Source: Myxococcales bacterium (GTDB lineage Bacteria > Myxococcota_A > Polyangia > Haliangiales > Haliangiaceae). Taken from it: a stretch of 64,000 nt of DNA. This document shows, piece after piece, positions 35,601 to 43,941 of the stretch; within the stretch, counting starts at the first letter, position 1; each line of letters opens with the position of its first letter. The notes below the pieces were generated by a model. The model searched no databases. It was not told where the DNA came from and saw only the letters and a program-made list of their open reading frames with translations. The stretch lies in assembly GCA_016716835.1 (NCBI GenBank), contig JADJUW010000001.1:372001-436000 (forward strand). Reading direction: 5' to 3'. The position numbers were made by a program, and so were the translations under genes.

Positions 35601-36624
35601 GTCTCGAGCTCCCACGGTGCCTTGGCCACGGCACGGCGATAGCTAGCGAGTGCTTTTTCGGGTTGCCCAAGTTGCTCATACAAGCGCGCCAGCGTTTCGG
35701 CTTGAAAAACGTTTGCTTGGCGCTTGGCCAGCGCGCCTCGAGCTCGGTCGCCAACTGTGGCAGCTCTTGACGTCGTCGATAGATCTCAACGATCGCCAGC
35801 CAATACTCATTTGCGAGGTAGTAGCCGGCGGGGGCTAGCTTGATGGCGCGCTGATACTCGGCTATGGCGGCAAGATCGTCGCCGCGAGTTGCCAGGGCGC
35901 CGGCGGCGCGCCCGATGACTTCCAGGCGTTTCATCGGATCTGCCTTCAGCCGCGCCTCGGCGTCGCCGAAGACCTTGGCGGCTTCGCCATGCTTGCCGCC
36001 TCGCGCCAGCAAGTCGGCGTACTCAAGCATGGTGTCGGTGCTTGGCATCAGCGCGAGTTTTTCTTTCAAGGCGGCGGCCGCCTCTACGACATCACCCGTT
36101 GCTAGCGCGACGGCGGCGATGCCATCATAGGCGCGCACGGCGTCGCTACTTTTGCGCTCAAGGCTCGGCGCCAGCACCCGTTGATATGCTGCCATCGATG
36201 CGGCGCTTTTGCCCTGCCGTCGCAAGGCATCAGCGATTTCAAGCAGCAGCGCGACATCGGTGGCTCGCCTTGGCTGCGCGGCCTCAAAATGGATCAACGC
36301 CTTCTCGTCGTCACCCGCGGCCCGCGCGAGCTTGCCCAGGACAACCAACGCGGCGCCATCACTGGAGGCCTGCGCCAGCTTTTCGTACTCAGAGGCGAGC
36401 TGGGCAAGCGTTCGGTGTTTGCGATACAACGTCGTAAGGCGCGCCAGCGCGGTGGCGTCGTGAGGTTGCTTGGCCAAGGTGGCTTTAAGGCGCGCGACAA
36501 TGGTCTTGTCAAAGGGGTCGCGTTGCACGTCCCAGTCCCCCTGTGCAGATGCATGGCGGGCGGGCAGCCCTGCGGTCAGCACCAAGCCCACTAGGACGCC
36601 GCGTACAAGTCGCCCGATTGCCAT
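32648..36624 (-). pseudogene. Exported TPR/HEAT-repeat protein, split by a one-base frameshift
   Basis: Large repeat protein. From the ATG at 36624 a signal peptide (AIGRLVRGVLVGLVLTAGLP, cleaved near HASA) leads into tetratricopeptide repeats. Frame 1 stays sensible up to ATELEAR (about 35739), then degenerates, while a second frame resumes with AKRQANVFQAETLARLYEQ and stays open to 32648. Loss of one base in the GCGCGC run at 35731-35739 explains it. Adding one base gives exactly 1326 codons, so 1325 aa. The middle is TPR (YRRAVAKAPWELE, NPRHVEGHKRLAERYVEMQ); the last ~450 residues are helical HEAT-like repeats. The -10 TATACT lies 6 nt before the ATG. Confidence 0.85.
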
Positions 36625-36630
36625 AAGGAA

Positions 36631-36636
36631 AGTATA
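36631..36636 (-). promoter_or_regulatory. -10 box of the TPR/HEAT gene
   Basis: Minus strand TATACT, 6 nt before the ATG at 36624, so the transcript would be leaderless. It lies 6 nt outside the inverted-repeat element at 36643, which would therefore provide the -35 region. Confidence 0.5.
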
Positions 36637-36642
36637 GCGCGC

Positions 36643-36809
36643 CCTAGTGCCTTGGCACAGATAACATGAGCCACACTGCTTGGTCTGACGCCCGACTGCC
36701 AGCGTTGCTCGTCGGTTGTTTGGAACCACCAAACGCCCTCCTCGCGGCTTGGCCTCGGGTCGCCATCCCGGCGCAGCCTGGCTCATAACATCTGTGCCAA
36801 GGCACTAGG
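36643..36809. mobile_element. 167-bp inverted-repeat element (MITE-like), copy A
   Basis: Left arm 36643-36673 and right arm 36779-36809 are inverted repeats matching at 28 of 31 positions. Each outer arm contains GTGCC-TT/AA-GGCAC, itself a palindrome. A perfect 6-bp hairpin (GTTTGG, loop AACCA, CCAAAC; 36718-36734) sits exactly at the centre. Both ends read CTAG, with TA at 36645-36646 and 36806-36807, as left by IS630/Tc1-mariner type transposons that duplicate TA. There is no coding capacity. Its inner 127 nt (36663-36789) is homologous to the element between lon and dnaK. It fills the divergent promoter region of the TPR gene and the SctQ-like gene. Confidence 0.75.
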
Positions 36810-36850
36810 TGGCGAAACAGGAATGTTAGGGATTGTAGTAGAGTCGTCAG

Positions 36851-37939
36851 GTGACGCTGAAAGCCGCGCCATCACCGCTACCGCCCGGCGCCCTTTGGCG
36901 CCGCCTAGGTCGTGAACAAGCCATCGAAGGCAGCTGGTGGCAACATTGGGATGCTTCGCAACGCTGCACGCCGGGCGCGACATTTGCCTGCGGCGGCGTA
37001 AGCGTCGCGCTCGCATCAGTGGCATTTGTGCCCGAGGCGCCGCATGTAGGCGAGGGTAGTTGGGTCATCGCCGTCGCCGAACAAGCCGGTCGCCGCGCCG
37101 ACATCTTGATGCCGCGGCCAATGGCGCAGCGACTTTCGCAAACCTGGTTTGGCGCGGCGTCGCCCGTGGTGCTGGCAGATCCGGCCTCCGCAGCCGATAT
37201 CGCCTGCGGGATTTGGTGGCTGGCAGCGATGAGCGACGCCTTGGCCTGGCAGGCTGACGTGCGTCCAGCCGCACATGCCTGTGAGCGTATGGCGGGCGGT
37301 GGGATCGCCCTAACGTGGCATGTCGGCGAACCGACGCGCCAGGCGAGCCACACGTTTACGACATGGGTGCGACCTCATGCCGGGTCGAGCGTAACGATGG
37401 CGTCGGCACCTCGTGCGAGCGACCTCGACTCGTCTAAAGTCACCGCGGTATGGGCCCACACGAAACTTTCGTGGCCGATTTCCGTCGGTAGCACGTCGCT
37501 GGCCGCAGAAGATGTTTCACGGCTGCGAACCGGCGCGTATCTCGTTGGCGCCCAGCGCCATCACGCCATGATCGTCGCAGGCGGTGTGGCCTGGCGGGTC
37601 AGCCAACCACAGCCATCCACGTCATCCGTGCGCATCATTTCGGAGGTATCAACCATGAACCCAGACCCGTCTACCACCACCGCGCTGCTCGCTCACGGGC
37701 GCTGCCCCGTCAGCGTCGTCATGGCGCACGCCGAGCTCTCGTTTGCGGAGCTCGCGCGGTTGCAACCAGGCAGCCTCATTGAGCTGGCCCGAGCGCCTTC
37801 GCCGCATGCGGCTCTGTACCTTGGCGCAAGCCATCTGGCGGACGTCGAGCTGGTTGAGGTAGATGGCCAGCTCGCTGCGCGCGTGCTTTGTCTGCGAAGT
37901 GGGCCTCCACAGCCCGTCGCGCCATCCCCCGGCGGGTGA
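36851..37939 (+). CDS. SctQ/FliN-type protein with SpoA domain
   Basis: 362-aa protein whose C-terminus (about 287-350: GRCPVSVVMAHAELSFAELARL, then GSLIELARAPSPHAALYLGA and LADVELVEVDGQLAARVLCL in part) is a SpoA domain as in FliN, FliM and the type III secretion C-ring protein SctQ. A second, more diverged SpoA-like segment lies near residues 195-255 (VTAVWAHTKLSWPISVG, RLRTGAYLV). The two-SpoA layout with a large N-terminal domain fits SctQ. No other secretion or flagellar gene is in the window, so it is isolated here. The start is GTG at 36851, just after the inverted-repeat element. Confidence 0.72.
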   Translation: MTLKAAPSPLPPGALWRRLGREQAIEGSWWQHWDASQRCTPGATFACGGVSVALASVAFVPEAPHVGEGSWVIAVAEQAGRRADILMPRPMAQRLSQTWFGAASPVVLADPASAADIACGIWWLAAMSDALAWQADVRPAAHACERMAGGGIALTWHVGEPTRQASHTFTTWVRPHAGSSVTMASAPRASDLDSSKVTAVWAHTKLSWPISVGSTSLAAEDVSRLRTGAYLVGAQRHHAMIVAGGVAWRVSQPQPSTSSVRIISEVSTMNPDPSTTTALLAHGRCPVSVVMAHAELSFAELARLQPGSLIELARAPSPHAALYLGASHLADVELVEVDGQLAARVLCLRSGPPQPVAPSPGG

Positions 37940-37982
37940 GGTCTTGCTTGTCGGAACCTGCTGATTATGGTAACTGCCGCGC

Positions 37983-38324
37983 ATGCCGGTCTACGAATTT
38001 CAATGCAAGCAGTGCAACCAGATCTTCGAATATCAGCAGCGGCTAGCCGACGAACCCAAGTCGATTTGCGAGGCATGTGGCGGTGCGCTCGAGAAGCTCA
38101 TCTCGCGCTCGGCCTTTCAATTTAAGGGTGGTGGTTGGTACAAGGATTTGTACGCCAGCACCAAGCCAGCTGCCACGGGGGGTGGCGCTGACACCACCGC
38201 GCCGGCGAAGACCGAAACGGCACCAAGCGGCGCGTCGACGAGTCCAGCGCCAACCGCGCCGGCGACCACGCCAAGCGGCGGTGGTTCAACTGGCGGCAAC
38301 GGCGCGCAAGCGAGCCAGCGGTGA
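37983..38324 (+). CDS. FmdB-family zinc-ribbon protein
   Basis: 113 aa. The N-terminus is the FmdB/CxxC_CXXC_SSSS regulatory zinc ribbon: MPVYEFQCKQCNQIFE and CEACGGALEKLISRSAFQFKGGGWY. The last 55 residues are Ala/Thr/Pro/Gly low complexity. Family members are linked to regulation and stress but have no settled biochemical role. The stop overlaps the GTG of folD (GTGA), so it is translated with folD. Confidence 0.88.
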   Translation: MPVYEFQCKQCNQIFEYQQRLADEPKSICEACGGALEKLISRSAFQFKGGGWYKDLYASTKPAATGGGADTTAPAKTETAPSGASTSPAPTAPATTPSGGGSTGGNGAQASQR

Positions 38325-39172
38325 CGGCGACGCGGCTTGCCGGCGCCGGCGTCGCGGCCAAGGTGTTGGCGCGCGTTGCAGGCGACGCGGCGGCCTTGCG
38401 GGCGCGCGGCGTCACGCCGACGCTCGCGGTCGTCTTGGTCGGTGACGATCCGGCATCGCACGTTTACGTTGCCAAAAAAACGCGCACCGCCGCCGAGTGT
38501 GGCGTGGGCGCCAACGACATCCGCTTGCCACAAGACACCTCGCAGGCGGCGCTGCTGGCGCTCATCACGACCCTCAATAACGACCCGGCGGTGCACGGCA
38601 TCTTGGTGCAATTGCCGCTGCCGGCGCAGATCGATTCGCATGCGGTTATCGCCGCGATCGCGCCAAGTAAGGACGTCGATGGCCTTGGGCCCGTGAGCCA
38701 GGGCGCCTTGCTGTCGGGGCAGCGTGGCTTCGTGCCGTGCACACCCAAGGGCTGTATGGCCTTGCTCGCCGAGACCGGCGTGCCCTTGGTTGGCAAGCGC
38801 GCTGTGGTGCTTGGCCGCAGCGTGCTCGTGGGCAAGCCGATGAGCATGCTGCTGACTTCCGCCGACCTCACCGTGACCTTGTGCCACTCCAAGACCGTCG
38901 ACTTGCCTGGCGAAATCGCGCGCGCGGATATCTTAGTGGCGGCCATCGGTCGTCCGGAATTCGTGCAAGGCGAATGGATCAAGCCCGGCGCCATCGTGAT
39001 CGACGTCGGGGTCAATCGCCTGCCCAGCAAGGTCCTCGTCGGTGACGTAGCGTTCGCCGCAGCCTCGGCCCGCGCGGCCTTTATCACGCCCGTGCCTGGC
39101 GGCGTTGGTCCCATGACCATCGCGTGCCTGATGGAAAACACCGTGCAAGCCGCGACGTGGCTTGCGGCGTAG
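38321..39172 (+). CDS. folD: Methylenetetrahydrofolate dehydrogenase/cyclohydrolase
   Basis: Bifunctional enzyme that interconverts 5,10-methylene-, methenyl- and 10-formyl-THF, feeding purine synthesis and formylation. 283 aa, normal length. Motifs: ASHVYVAKKTRTAAECG (catalytic Lys), HGILVQLPLP, FVPCTPKGCMALL, and the NADP site VVLGRSVLVGKPM; it ends PVPGGVGPMTIACLMENT. GTG start overlapping the FmdB stop. purH and purD in this window use the formyl-THF it supplies. Confidence 0.96.
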   Translation: MTATRLAGAGVAAKVLARVAGDAAALRARGVTPTLAVVLVGDDPASHVYVAKKTRTAAECGVGANDIRLPQDTSQAALLALITTLNNDPAVHGILVQLPLPAQIDSHAVIAAIAPSKDVDGLGPVSQGALLSGQRGFVPCTPKGCMALLAETGVPLVGKRAVVLGRSVLVGKPMSMLLTSADLTVTLCHSKTVDLPGEIARADILVAAIGRPEFVQGEWIKPGAIVIDVGVNRLPSKVLVGDVAFAAASARAAFITPVPGGVGPMTIACLMENTVQAATWLAA

Positions 39173-39195
39173 CGCGTGCGGACCGTCAAAGCGCC

Positions 39196-40077
39196 TTACA
39201 GCAATTTCTCGAGCAACTGGTCGAGATGGTCAAGGCCCATATAACGAATCTCGAGCCGACCAGCGCCACCGGGCTTGTCTTCGTGAATGGCCACGGGGCC
39301 GCCGAGGGCCTTGCCTAGGCGCTCCTCTAGATCTCGAATGCTCGCGCTTTTTTTGGCGACGTCGGCGCGGGCGGATGGCTTGGCCTTGGTCAACGCCTCA
39401 GTGGCTCGCACGGACAGGCCCTTGGCGATGACCATGCGCGCGGCGCGCTCGATGGCGGCCGCATCTGGCAGCCCGAGCAACGCGCGCGCGTGGCCCATTG
39501 AAAGCAACTCTTCTTCCACCATCTCGCGCACCACTTGTGGCAGGCGTAGCAGGCGCAGGCTATTGGCGACGGTGCTGCGATCCTTGCCGACGCGCTCGGC
39601 AATTTGTTCTTGCGTCAGGCCAAATTCATCGGCGAGCCGTTGATAAGCGGCCGCCTCCTCGATGGCGTTGAGATCGCTGCGCTGTAAGTTTTCGACCAGC
39701 GCGCGCTCAAAGGCCTCTTGCGAATCGACCGATTGCACGACCACCGGCACCTTGGCCAGCCCCGCGCGCTGCGATGCCCGCCACCGGCGCTCGCCCGCGA
39801 TGAGAAAGTAGCCGCCAGCGGGCCTTGGCCGCACGATGAGCGGCATGATGATGCCGTGCACGGCGATCGACGCCGCGAGTTCGGCGAGTTGAGGCTCGGC
39901 AAAGCGGCGGCGCGGCTGCTCCGGGCCTGGGTAGATGTCCGCGACATCGACGTGAAAAAAGGTCTTGTTGCCCGCCGCCTCGGCAGGGGCCGCGGCCTTG
40001 CCTGCGGGGCTAGGCGCGTTTGGAAGTAAAGCGCCCAGGCCACGTCCGAGTCCTCGTTTTTTGTCGTCTGCCATCAT
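39196..40077 (-). CDS. parB: Chromosome-partitioning protein ParB
   Basis: CTP-dependent DNA clamp that binds parS and spreads. 293 aa. The start MMADDKKRGLGRGLGALLP carries the Arg-rich motif that stimulates ParA. The ParB/Srx domain has PRRRFAEP and the GERRWRASQRAGL box that binds CTP. The central helix-turn-helix (LTQEQIAERVGKDRSTVANSL) is clear, and the C-terminal dimerisation region ends RYMGLDHLDQLLEKLL. ATG 40077 is preceded by CGGAG. It is 18 nt downstream of parA. Confidence 0.95.
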   Translation of the reverse strand: MMADDKKRGLGRGLGALLPNAPSPAGKAAAPAEAAGNKTFFHVDVADIYPGPEQPRRRFAEPQLAELAASIAVHGIIMPLIVRPRPAGGYFLIAGERRWRASQRAGLAKVPVVVQSVDSQEAFERALVENLQRSDLNAIEEAAAYQRLADEFGLTQEQIAERVGKDRSTVANSLRLLRLPQVVREMVEEELLSMGHARALLGLPDAAAIERAARMVIAKGLSVRATEALTKAKPSARADVAKKSASIRDLEERLGKALGGPVAIHEDKPGGAGRLEIRYMGLDHLDQLLEKLL

Positions 40078-40095
40078 AACGTCTCCGAGCGCCAC

Positions 40096-40884
40096 CTAGG
40101 CCGCGCGGCGGCTCGGTGCGGGTGGGTGCCTCACCAATAATTCATCGGCGACCGCGAGATAGCTCTGAGAGCCAACGCATTTGGCATCATAGAGCAGGGC
40201 AGGCTTGCCATGCGATGGCGCCTCAGAAAGCCGAACGTTGCGCGGCACCACGTTGCTGAAGACTTTTTCGCCGAAGTGCGCCGCGACCTCGGCGCGCACC
40301 TGACTCGCGAGGTTGGTGCGCCCGTCGTACATCGTGAACAGCACGCCGTCGATGGTTAACTCGGGGTTGTAGGCGGCGCGAACCTTTTCGATCGTCGCGA
40401 CGAGGGCCGAAATGCCCTCTAGGGCGAAGTATTCGGCCTGCATGGGGACGATGACCGCGTGCGCGGCGACCAGCGCGTTGAGCGTCAGCATGCCCAGCGA
40501 CGGCGGACAATCGATAATAATGTAGTCGTAATTTCCATCGACAGGTGCCAGCACGTTGGCAAGGTAGCGCTCGCGCTGCTGCACCCCGATTAATTCAATT
40601 TCAGCGCCCACAAGATCGGTTGTGGCTGGCGCAATCGAGAGCGTCGGAATTTCGGTAGGCCGAATAACGTCGCTAAAGGCCACCTCGCCAAGCAGGGCAT
40701 CGTAAATGGACAGCTCGACGCGGGACGCGGGATACCCGACGCCAGAGGAGGCATTTCCCTGGGGATCGAAATCGACCAACAGCACGCGATGGCCGCGGCT
40801 GGCGACCGACGCGGCTACATTAATGGCCGTCGTGGTCTTGCCGACACCACCCTTTTGGTTCGCGATTGCAATGATCCTGGCCAT
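40096..40884 (-). CDS. parA: Chromosome-partitioning ATPase ParA
   Basis: Walker-type ATPase that moves ParB-bound origins. 262 aa from the ATG at 40884 (MARIIAIANQKGGVGKTTTA, deviant Walker A KGGVGKT). Other motifs: LLVDFDPQGNASSG, YIIIDCPPSLGML and the C-terminal NVRLSEAPSHGKP. parA and parB form an operon. A hairpin with a 7-bp stem lies just upstream (40912-40928). No parS palindrome is visible in the window. Confidence 0.95.
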   Translation of the reverse strand: MARIIAIANQKGGVGKTTTAINVAASVASRGHRVLLVDFDPQGNASSGVGYPASRVELSIYDALLGEVAFSDVIRPTEIPTLSIAPATTDLVGAEIELIGVQQRERYLANVLAPVDGNYDYIIIDCPPSLGMLTLNALVAAHAVIVPMQAEYFALEGISALVATIEKVRAAYNPELTIDGVLFTMYDGRTNLASQVRAEVAAHFGEKVFSNVVPRNVRLSEAPSHGKPALLYDAKCVGSQSYLAVADELLVRHPPAPSRRAA

Positions 40885-40911
40885 GGGCGTTGGTAACACG
40901 GGGATCTGACA

Positions 40912-40928
40912 CCGATGCGAAGCATCGG
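40912..40928 (-). promoter_or_regulatory. Hairpin in the parA leader
   Basis: CCGATGC, GAA, GCATCGG: a perfect 7-bp stem with a 3-nt loop, 27 nt upstream of the parA ATG on either strand's reading. It could be an operator or an RNA hairpin; it has no T tract. Confidence 0.4.
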
Positions 40929-41118
40929 AATGCTGCGTTGTCTGGCAATCGTGCCTTGAAATTACGTTGGCGTGCGGCTCGGCGGCTCCTTGTAAAAGCG
41001 CAGTAATTACATGCCATTATGTATATCCATAGCAAAAAATTCGCCCACTATCTCCCTTTTCATTACCTTGTGTAGAGATGTAGGACATGTAGGCCGTTTG
41101 GCCTCAAGGGGGACTGCG

Positions 41119-41310
41119 ATGTCGATAGAATTTCCACGTATTTACAGATCGTTTGCTGAATTTGAACGCGAAGAGCTCCGCCGGCTGGACTCTCTCCACA
41201 CCTCGGTCGATGACCTCGTCGAGGAGCGGTTTTCCGAGGAGCTCGACATGGGCAGCGGCGAGGCGCCGCGCAAGCGGGGCCGGCCTCGCAAGCACCCAGT
41301 TACGCCATAG
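41119..41310 (+). CDS. 63-aa protein with an AT-hook-like motif
   Basis: Small protein: an acidic helical part (FEREELRRLDSLHTSVDD, residues about 13-30) and a C-terminal KRGRPRKHP, a good AT-hook motif that binds the minor groove of AT-rich DNA. The ATG at 41119 has AAGGGGG 6-8 nt upstream, one of the strongest ribosome-binding sites in the window, which supports a real gene. It lies between parA (divergent) and lon. I do not recognise a named family. Confidence 0.75.
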   Translation: MSIEFPRIYRSFAEFEREELRRLDSLHTSVDDLVEERFSEELDMGSGEAPRKRGRPRKHPVTP

Positions 41311-41406
41311 CGCGCACGACTTACGTGCGGCGCTGGATGAAAAAAAACGCCCACGCGCGGCACAAGTCGAGCGATCGTCGCAAAAATAACGCGCGCCATG
41401 TCGATT

Positions 41407-41437
41407 CGCGCCGCGCGGGTTCGATAAGCGCGGCGCG
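41407..41437. other. Stem-loop upstream of lon
   Basis: CGCGCCGCGC (41407-41416) and GCGCGGCGCG (41428-41437) form a perfect 10-bp stem with an 11-nt loop, followed on the + strand by CC and seven A. It is not a standard terminator in either direction. Another 6-bp stem (CGCACG/CGTGCG) lies just after the AT-hook gene. Confidence 0.45.
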
Positions 41438-41497
41438 CCAAAAAAAGATCGGGCCAAGACAAACAGGTAGCGCGCAATTAAGACAGGTCAGCGCGGC

Positions 41498-41526
41498 TTG
41501 ACGGGTATAGGGCGCAACCTTACGCT
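41498..41526 (+). promoter_or_regulatory. Promoter of lon
   Basis: TTGACG (41498-41503), 17 nt, TACGCT (41521-41526). The -10 ends 8 nt before the lon ATG (41535), so initiation would fall at about 41533 and the mRNA would be almost leaderless. Confidence 0.6.
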
Positions 41527-41534
41527 TACCCGGT

Positions 41535-43940
41535 ATGAGTAAAACCAAGGCAAGCAGCGAGACGGCGATCGAAATCCCGGACACGCTGCCAATATTGCCA
41601 TTGCGCAATTCGGTGCTGTTTCCGCACTCCATCATTCCCATCGATGTCGGCCGGCGCAAGTCGGTCAAGCTCATCGAAGATGCCATCAATAAAGAACGCC
41701 CCGTCATCGGCATTCTTACGCAAAAAGACGCGCGCACTGAAGACCCGGGCAGCGGCGACCTCTACATGGTCGGGTGCGCGGCCCGCATCCTCAAAGTCAT
41801 CAAGCTCGCCAAAGATAACTTCTCCGTGATTTTGCAGGGCGTCTCGCGCTTTGAGGTCACCGAGTTCGAAGGCAACGACCCGTTCCTGACGGCGAAAATT
41901 CGCCCCATCCCTGACCCTGAAACCACCGATGTCGAGCTCGACGCGCTGGTCATGCATTTGCGCGACGTCGCCAAGCGCGTGGTCAAGCTCATGCAGACCG
42001 AGCTGCCAAAAGAGGCCGGCGCGCTGGTCGATTCGGTGGGTGAGGCCGGCTATATCGCCGACACGTTTACGTCTCATCTCGAGCTCGACGTCACCGAAAA
42101 ACAAGACGTCCTCGAAACCTTCGATCTCAAGGCGCGCATTCGCAAGGTGCTGGGCCTGTTGTCGCGGCAACTCGAAGTGCTCAAGGTGCGCGAGCGCATC
42201 AATACCCAGGTTCAGGAAGAGATGGGCCGCAACCAACGCGAATACGTGCTGCGCCAGCAGCTCAAGGCCATCAAGGAAGAACTTGGCGAGCTCGACGACG
42301 CCGGCGGCGATGTCGACGAATTTGCCGAGAAAATCACCAAGGCCAAAATGACCGAGGAGGCCGAAAAGGCGGCGCGCAAGCAGCTCGATCGCCTCAAAGG
42401 CATGCAGCCCTCCAGCGCCGAATACACCGTGACGCGAACGTACCTCGAGTGGTTGGTCGAATTGCCGTGGTCTGTTTCGACCGAGGACAAGATCGATCTC
42501 GCCGAGGTGCGGCGCTGCTTAGATGAAGACCATTACGACCTCGACAAGGTCAAAAAACGCATCGTCGAATACATGGCGGTACGGAAGCTCAAGGATGACA
42601 AAAAGGGACCAATCCTATGTCTGGCGGGCCCACCGGGCGTTGGTAAGACCTCGCTCGGTCGCTCGATTGCGCGCGCGATTGGCCGCAAGTTCGGTCGCAT
42701 CTCGCTCGGCGGCGTGCGCGATGAAGCGGAAATTCGCGGCCACAGGCGCACCTATGTCGGATCGTTGCCAGGGCGCATCATCCAGAGCATCAAAAAGGCC
42801 GGCACCAATAATCCGGTGTTTGTGCTCGATGAAATCGACAAGCTCGGGCACGACTTTCGCGGCGATCCGGCCTCGGCCTTGCTTGAAGTGCTCGATCCGG
42901 AGCAAAACTCGACGTTCTCCGATCATTACCTGGAAGTTACCTTCGACCTTTCCAAGGTGATGTTCATCGCGACCGCCAATCAGCTCGATCCCATTCCGTG
43001 GGCCCTGCGCGATCGCCTCGAGATCATCGAATTGTCGGGTTACACGCGGCAAGACAAGCGCAACATCGCGCGCACCTACCTCGTGCCCAAGCAGCTCGAC
43101 GAGCACGGCATCAAACCGGAGCAATGCGACATCACCGATGAGGGTTTGTTTCAGATCATCGACGGCTATACGCGTGAGGCCGGCGTTCGCAGCCTCGAGC
43201 GCGAAGTCGGATCCGTGGCGCGCGGCGTCGCGGTTAAGATTGCCGAAGGCAACTCCAAGCCCAAGGAGGTCATTGCGTCGCAAGAGGTGCAGGAATACCT
43301 CGGTCCGATCAAGTACGTCAGCGAAGTCGCGGAGCGAACCAGCGAACCTGGCGTCGCGACGGGCTTGGCGTGGACCTCGGTCGGTGGCGATATTCTCTTT
43401 ATTGAAGCGACCAAGATGCCCGGCAAGGGCAAGCTTACCCTTACGGGGCAGCTTGGCGAAGTGATGAAAGAGTCAGTGGCGGCGGCGTTGTCATTTGTGC
43501 GCAGCCGGGCAACCGAGCTTGGCCTTGAAGACGGCAAGTTTCTTGAAAACGTCGACCTGCACATTCACGTGCCGGCCGGCGCGACGCCTAAGGACGGCCC
43601 GAGCGCAGGCATCACGATGTACACCGCGTTGGTGTCGCTGCTAACCGGCGTGCCAGTGCGCGCGGACGTCGCGATGACGGGTGAGATCACCCTGCGCGGC
43701 AACGTGCTGCAAATTGGTGGCGTCAAAGAGAAGCTTTTGGCCGCCCATCGCGCCGGCATCAAGCGCGCGATCATTCCTGAGCGCAACCTCAAAGACCTGA
43801 TCGACGTGCCTGAGGAAGTCCGCAAGGAGATTGAGATCTTTGCGGTCAAGCGCATGGATGAGGTCTTGGCGCTGGCGCTGCAGGATCCGCCTCAGAGTAT
43901 TCTTAATCTGTCGGAAGCCGCCGCCAAACTCGCCGACTAG
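41535..43940 (+). CDS. lon: ATP-dependent protease Lon
   Basis: AAA+ serine protease that degrades misfolded and regulatory proteins. 801 aa, normal. N-terminal substrate domain (DTLPILPLRNSVLFPHSIIP), coiled region, ATPase domain with Walker A GPPGVGKTSLG (about residue 365) and Walker B FVLDEIDKLG, then the protease domain with the Ser in KDGPSAGIT (about 690) and its Lys in GGVKEKLLAAHRAGIKRA (about 733). No Shine-Dalgarno lies before the ATG; the -10 ends 8 nt upstream. Myxobacteria carry more than one Lon (LonV, LonD); this one cannot be assigned to either by eye. Confidence 0.96.
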   Translation: MSKTKASSETAIEIPDTLPILPLRNSVLFPHSIIPIDVGRRKSVKLIEDAINKERPVIGILTQKDARTEDPGSGDLYMVGCAARILKVIKLAKDNFSVILQGVSRFEVTEFEGNDPFLTAKIRPIPDPETTDVELDALVMHLRDVAKRVVKLMQTELPKEAGALVDSVGEAGYIADTFTSHLELDVTEKQDVLETFDLKARIRKVLGLLSRQLEVLKVRERINTQVQEEMGRNQREYVLRQQLKAIKEELGELDDAGGDVDEFAEKITKAKMTEEAEKAARKQLDRLKGMQPSSAEYTVTRTYLEWLVELPWSVSTEDKIDLAEVRRCLDEDHYDLDKVKKRIVEYMAVRKLKDDKKGPILCLAGPPGVGKTSLGRSIARAIGRKFGRISLGGVRDEAEIRGHRRTYVGSLPGRIIQSIKKAGTNNPVFVLDEIDKLGHDFRGDPASALLEVLDPEQNSTFSDHYLEVTFDLSKVMFIATANQLDPIPWALRDRLEIIELSGYTRQDKRNIARTYLVPKQLDEHGIKPEQCDITDEGLFQIIDGYTREAGVRSLEREVGSVARGVAVKIAEGNSKPKEVIASQEVQEYLGPIKYVSEVAERTSEPGVATGLAWTSVGGDILFIEATKMPGKGKLTLTGQLGEVMKESVAAALSFVRSRATELGLEDGKFLENVDLHIHVPAGATPKDGPSAGITMYTALVSLLTGVPVRADVAMTGEITLRGNVLQIGGVKEKLLAAHRAGIKRAIIPERNLKDLIDVPEEVRKEIEIFAVKRMDEVLALALQDPPQSILNLSEAAAKLAD

Positions 43941-43941
43941 G

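Noticed and set aside
37500..37540. parS site (GATGTTTCACGG)
   Set aside because: Only half of the parS palindrome TGTTTCACGTGAAACA matches; the other half is absent and it lies inside a gene.
41407..41437. Rho-independent terminator before lon
   Set aside because: The stem is strong but is followed by CC and A residues on the + strand, and on the minus strand the T tract lies before the stem.
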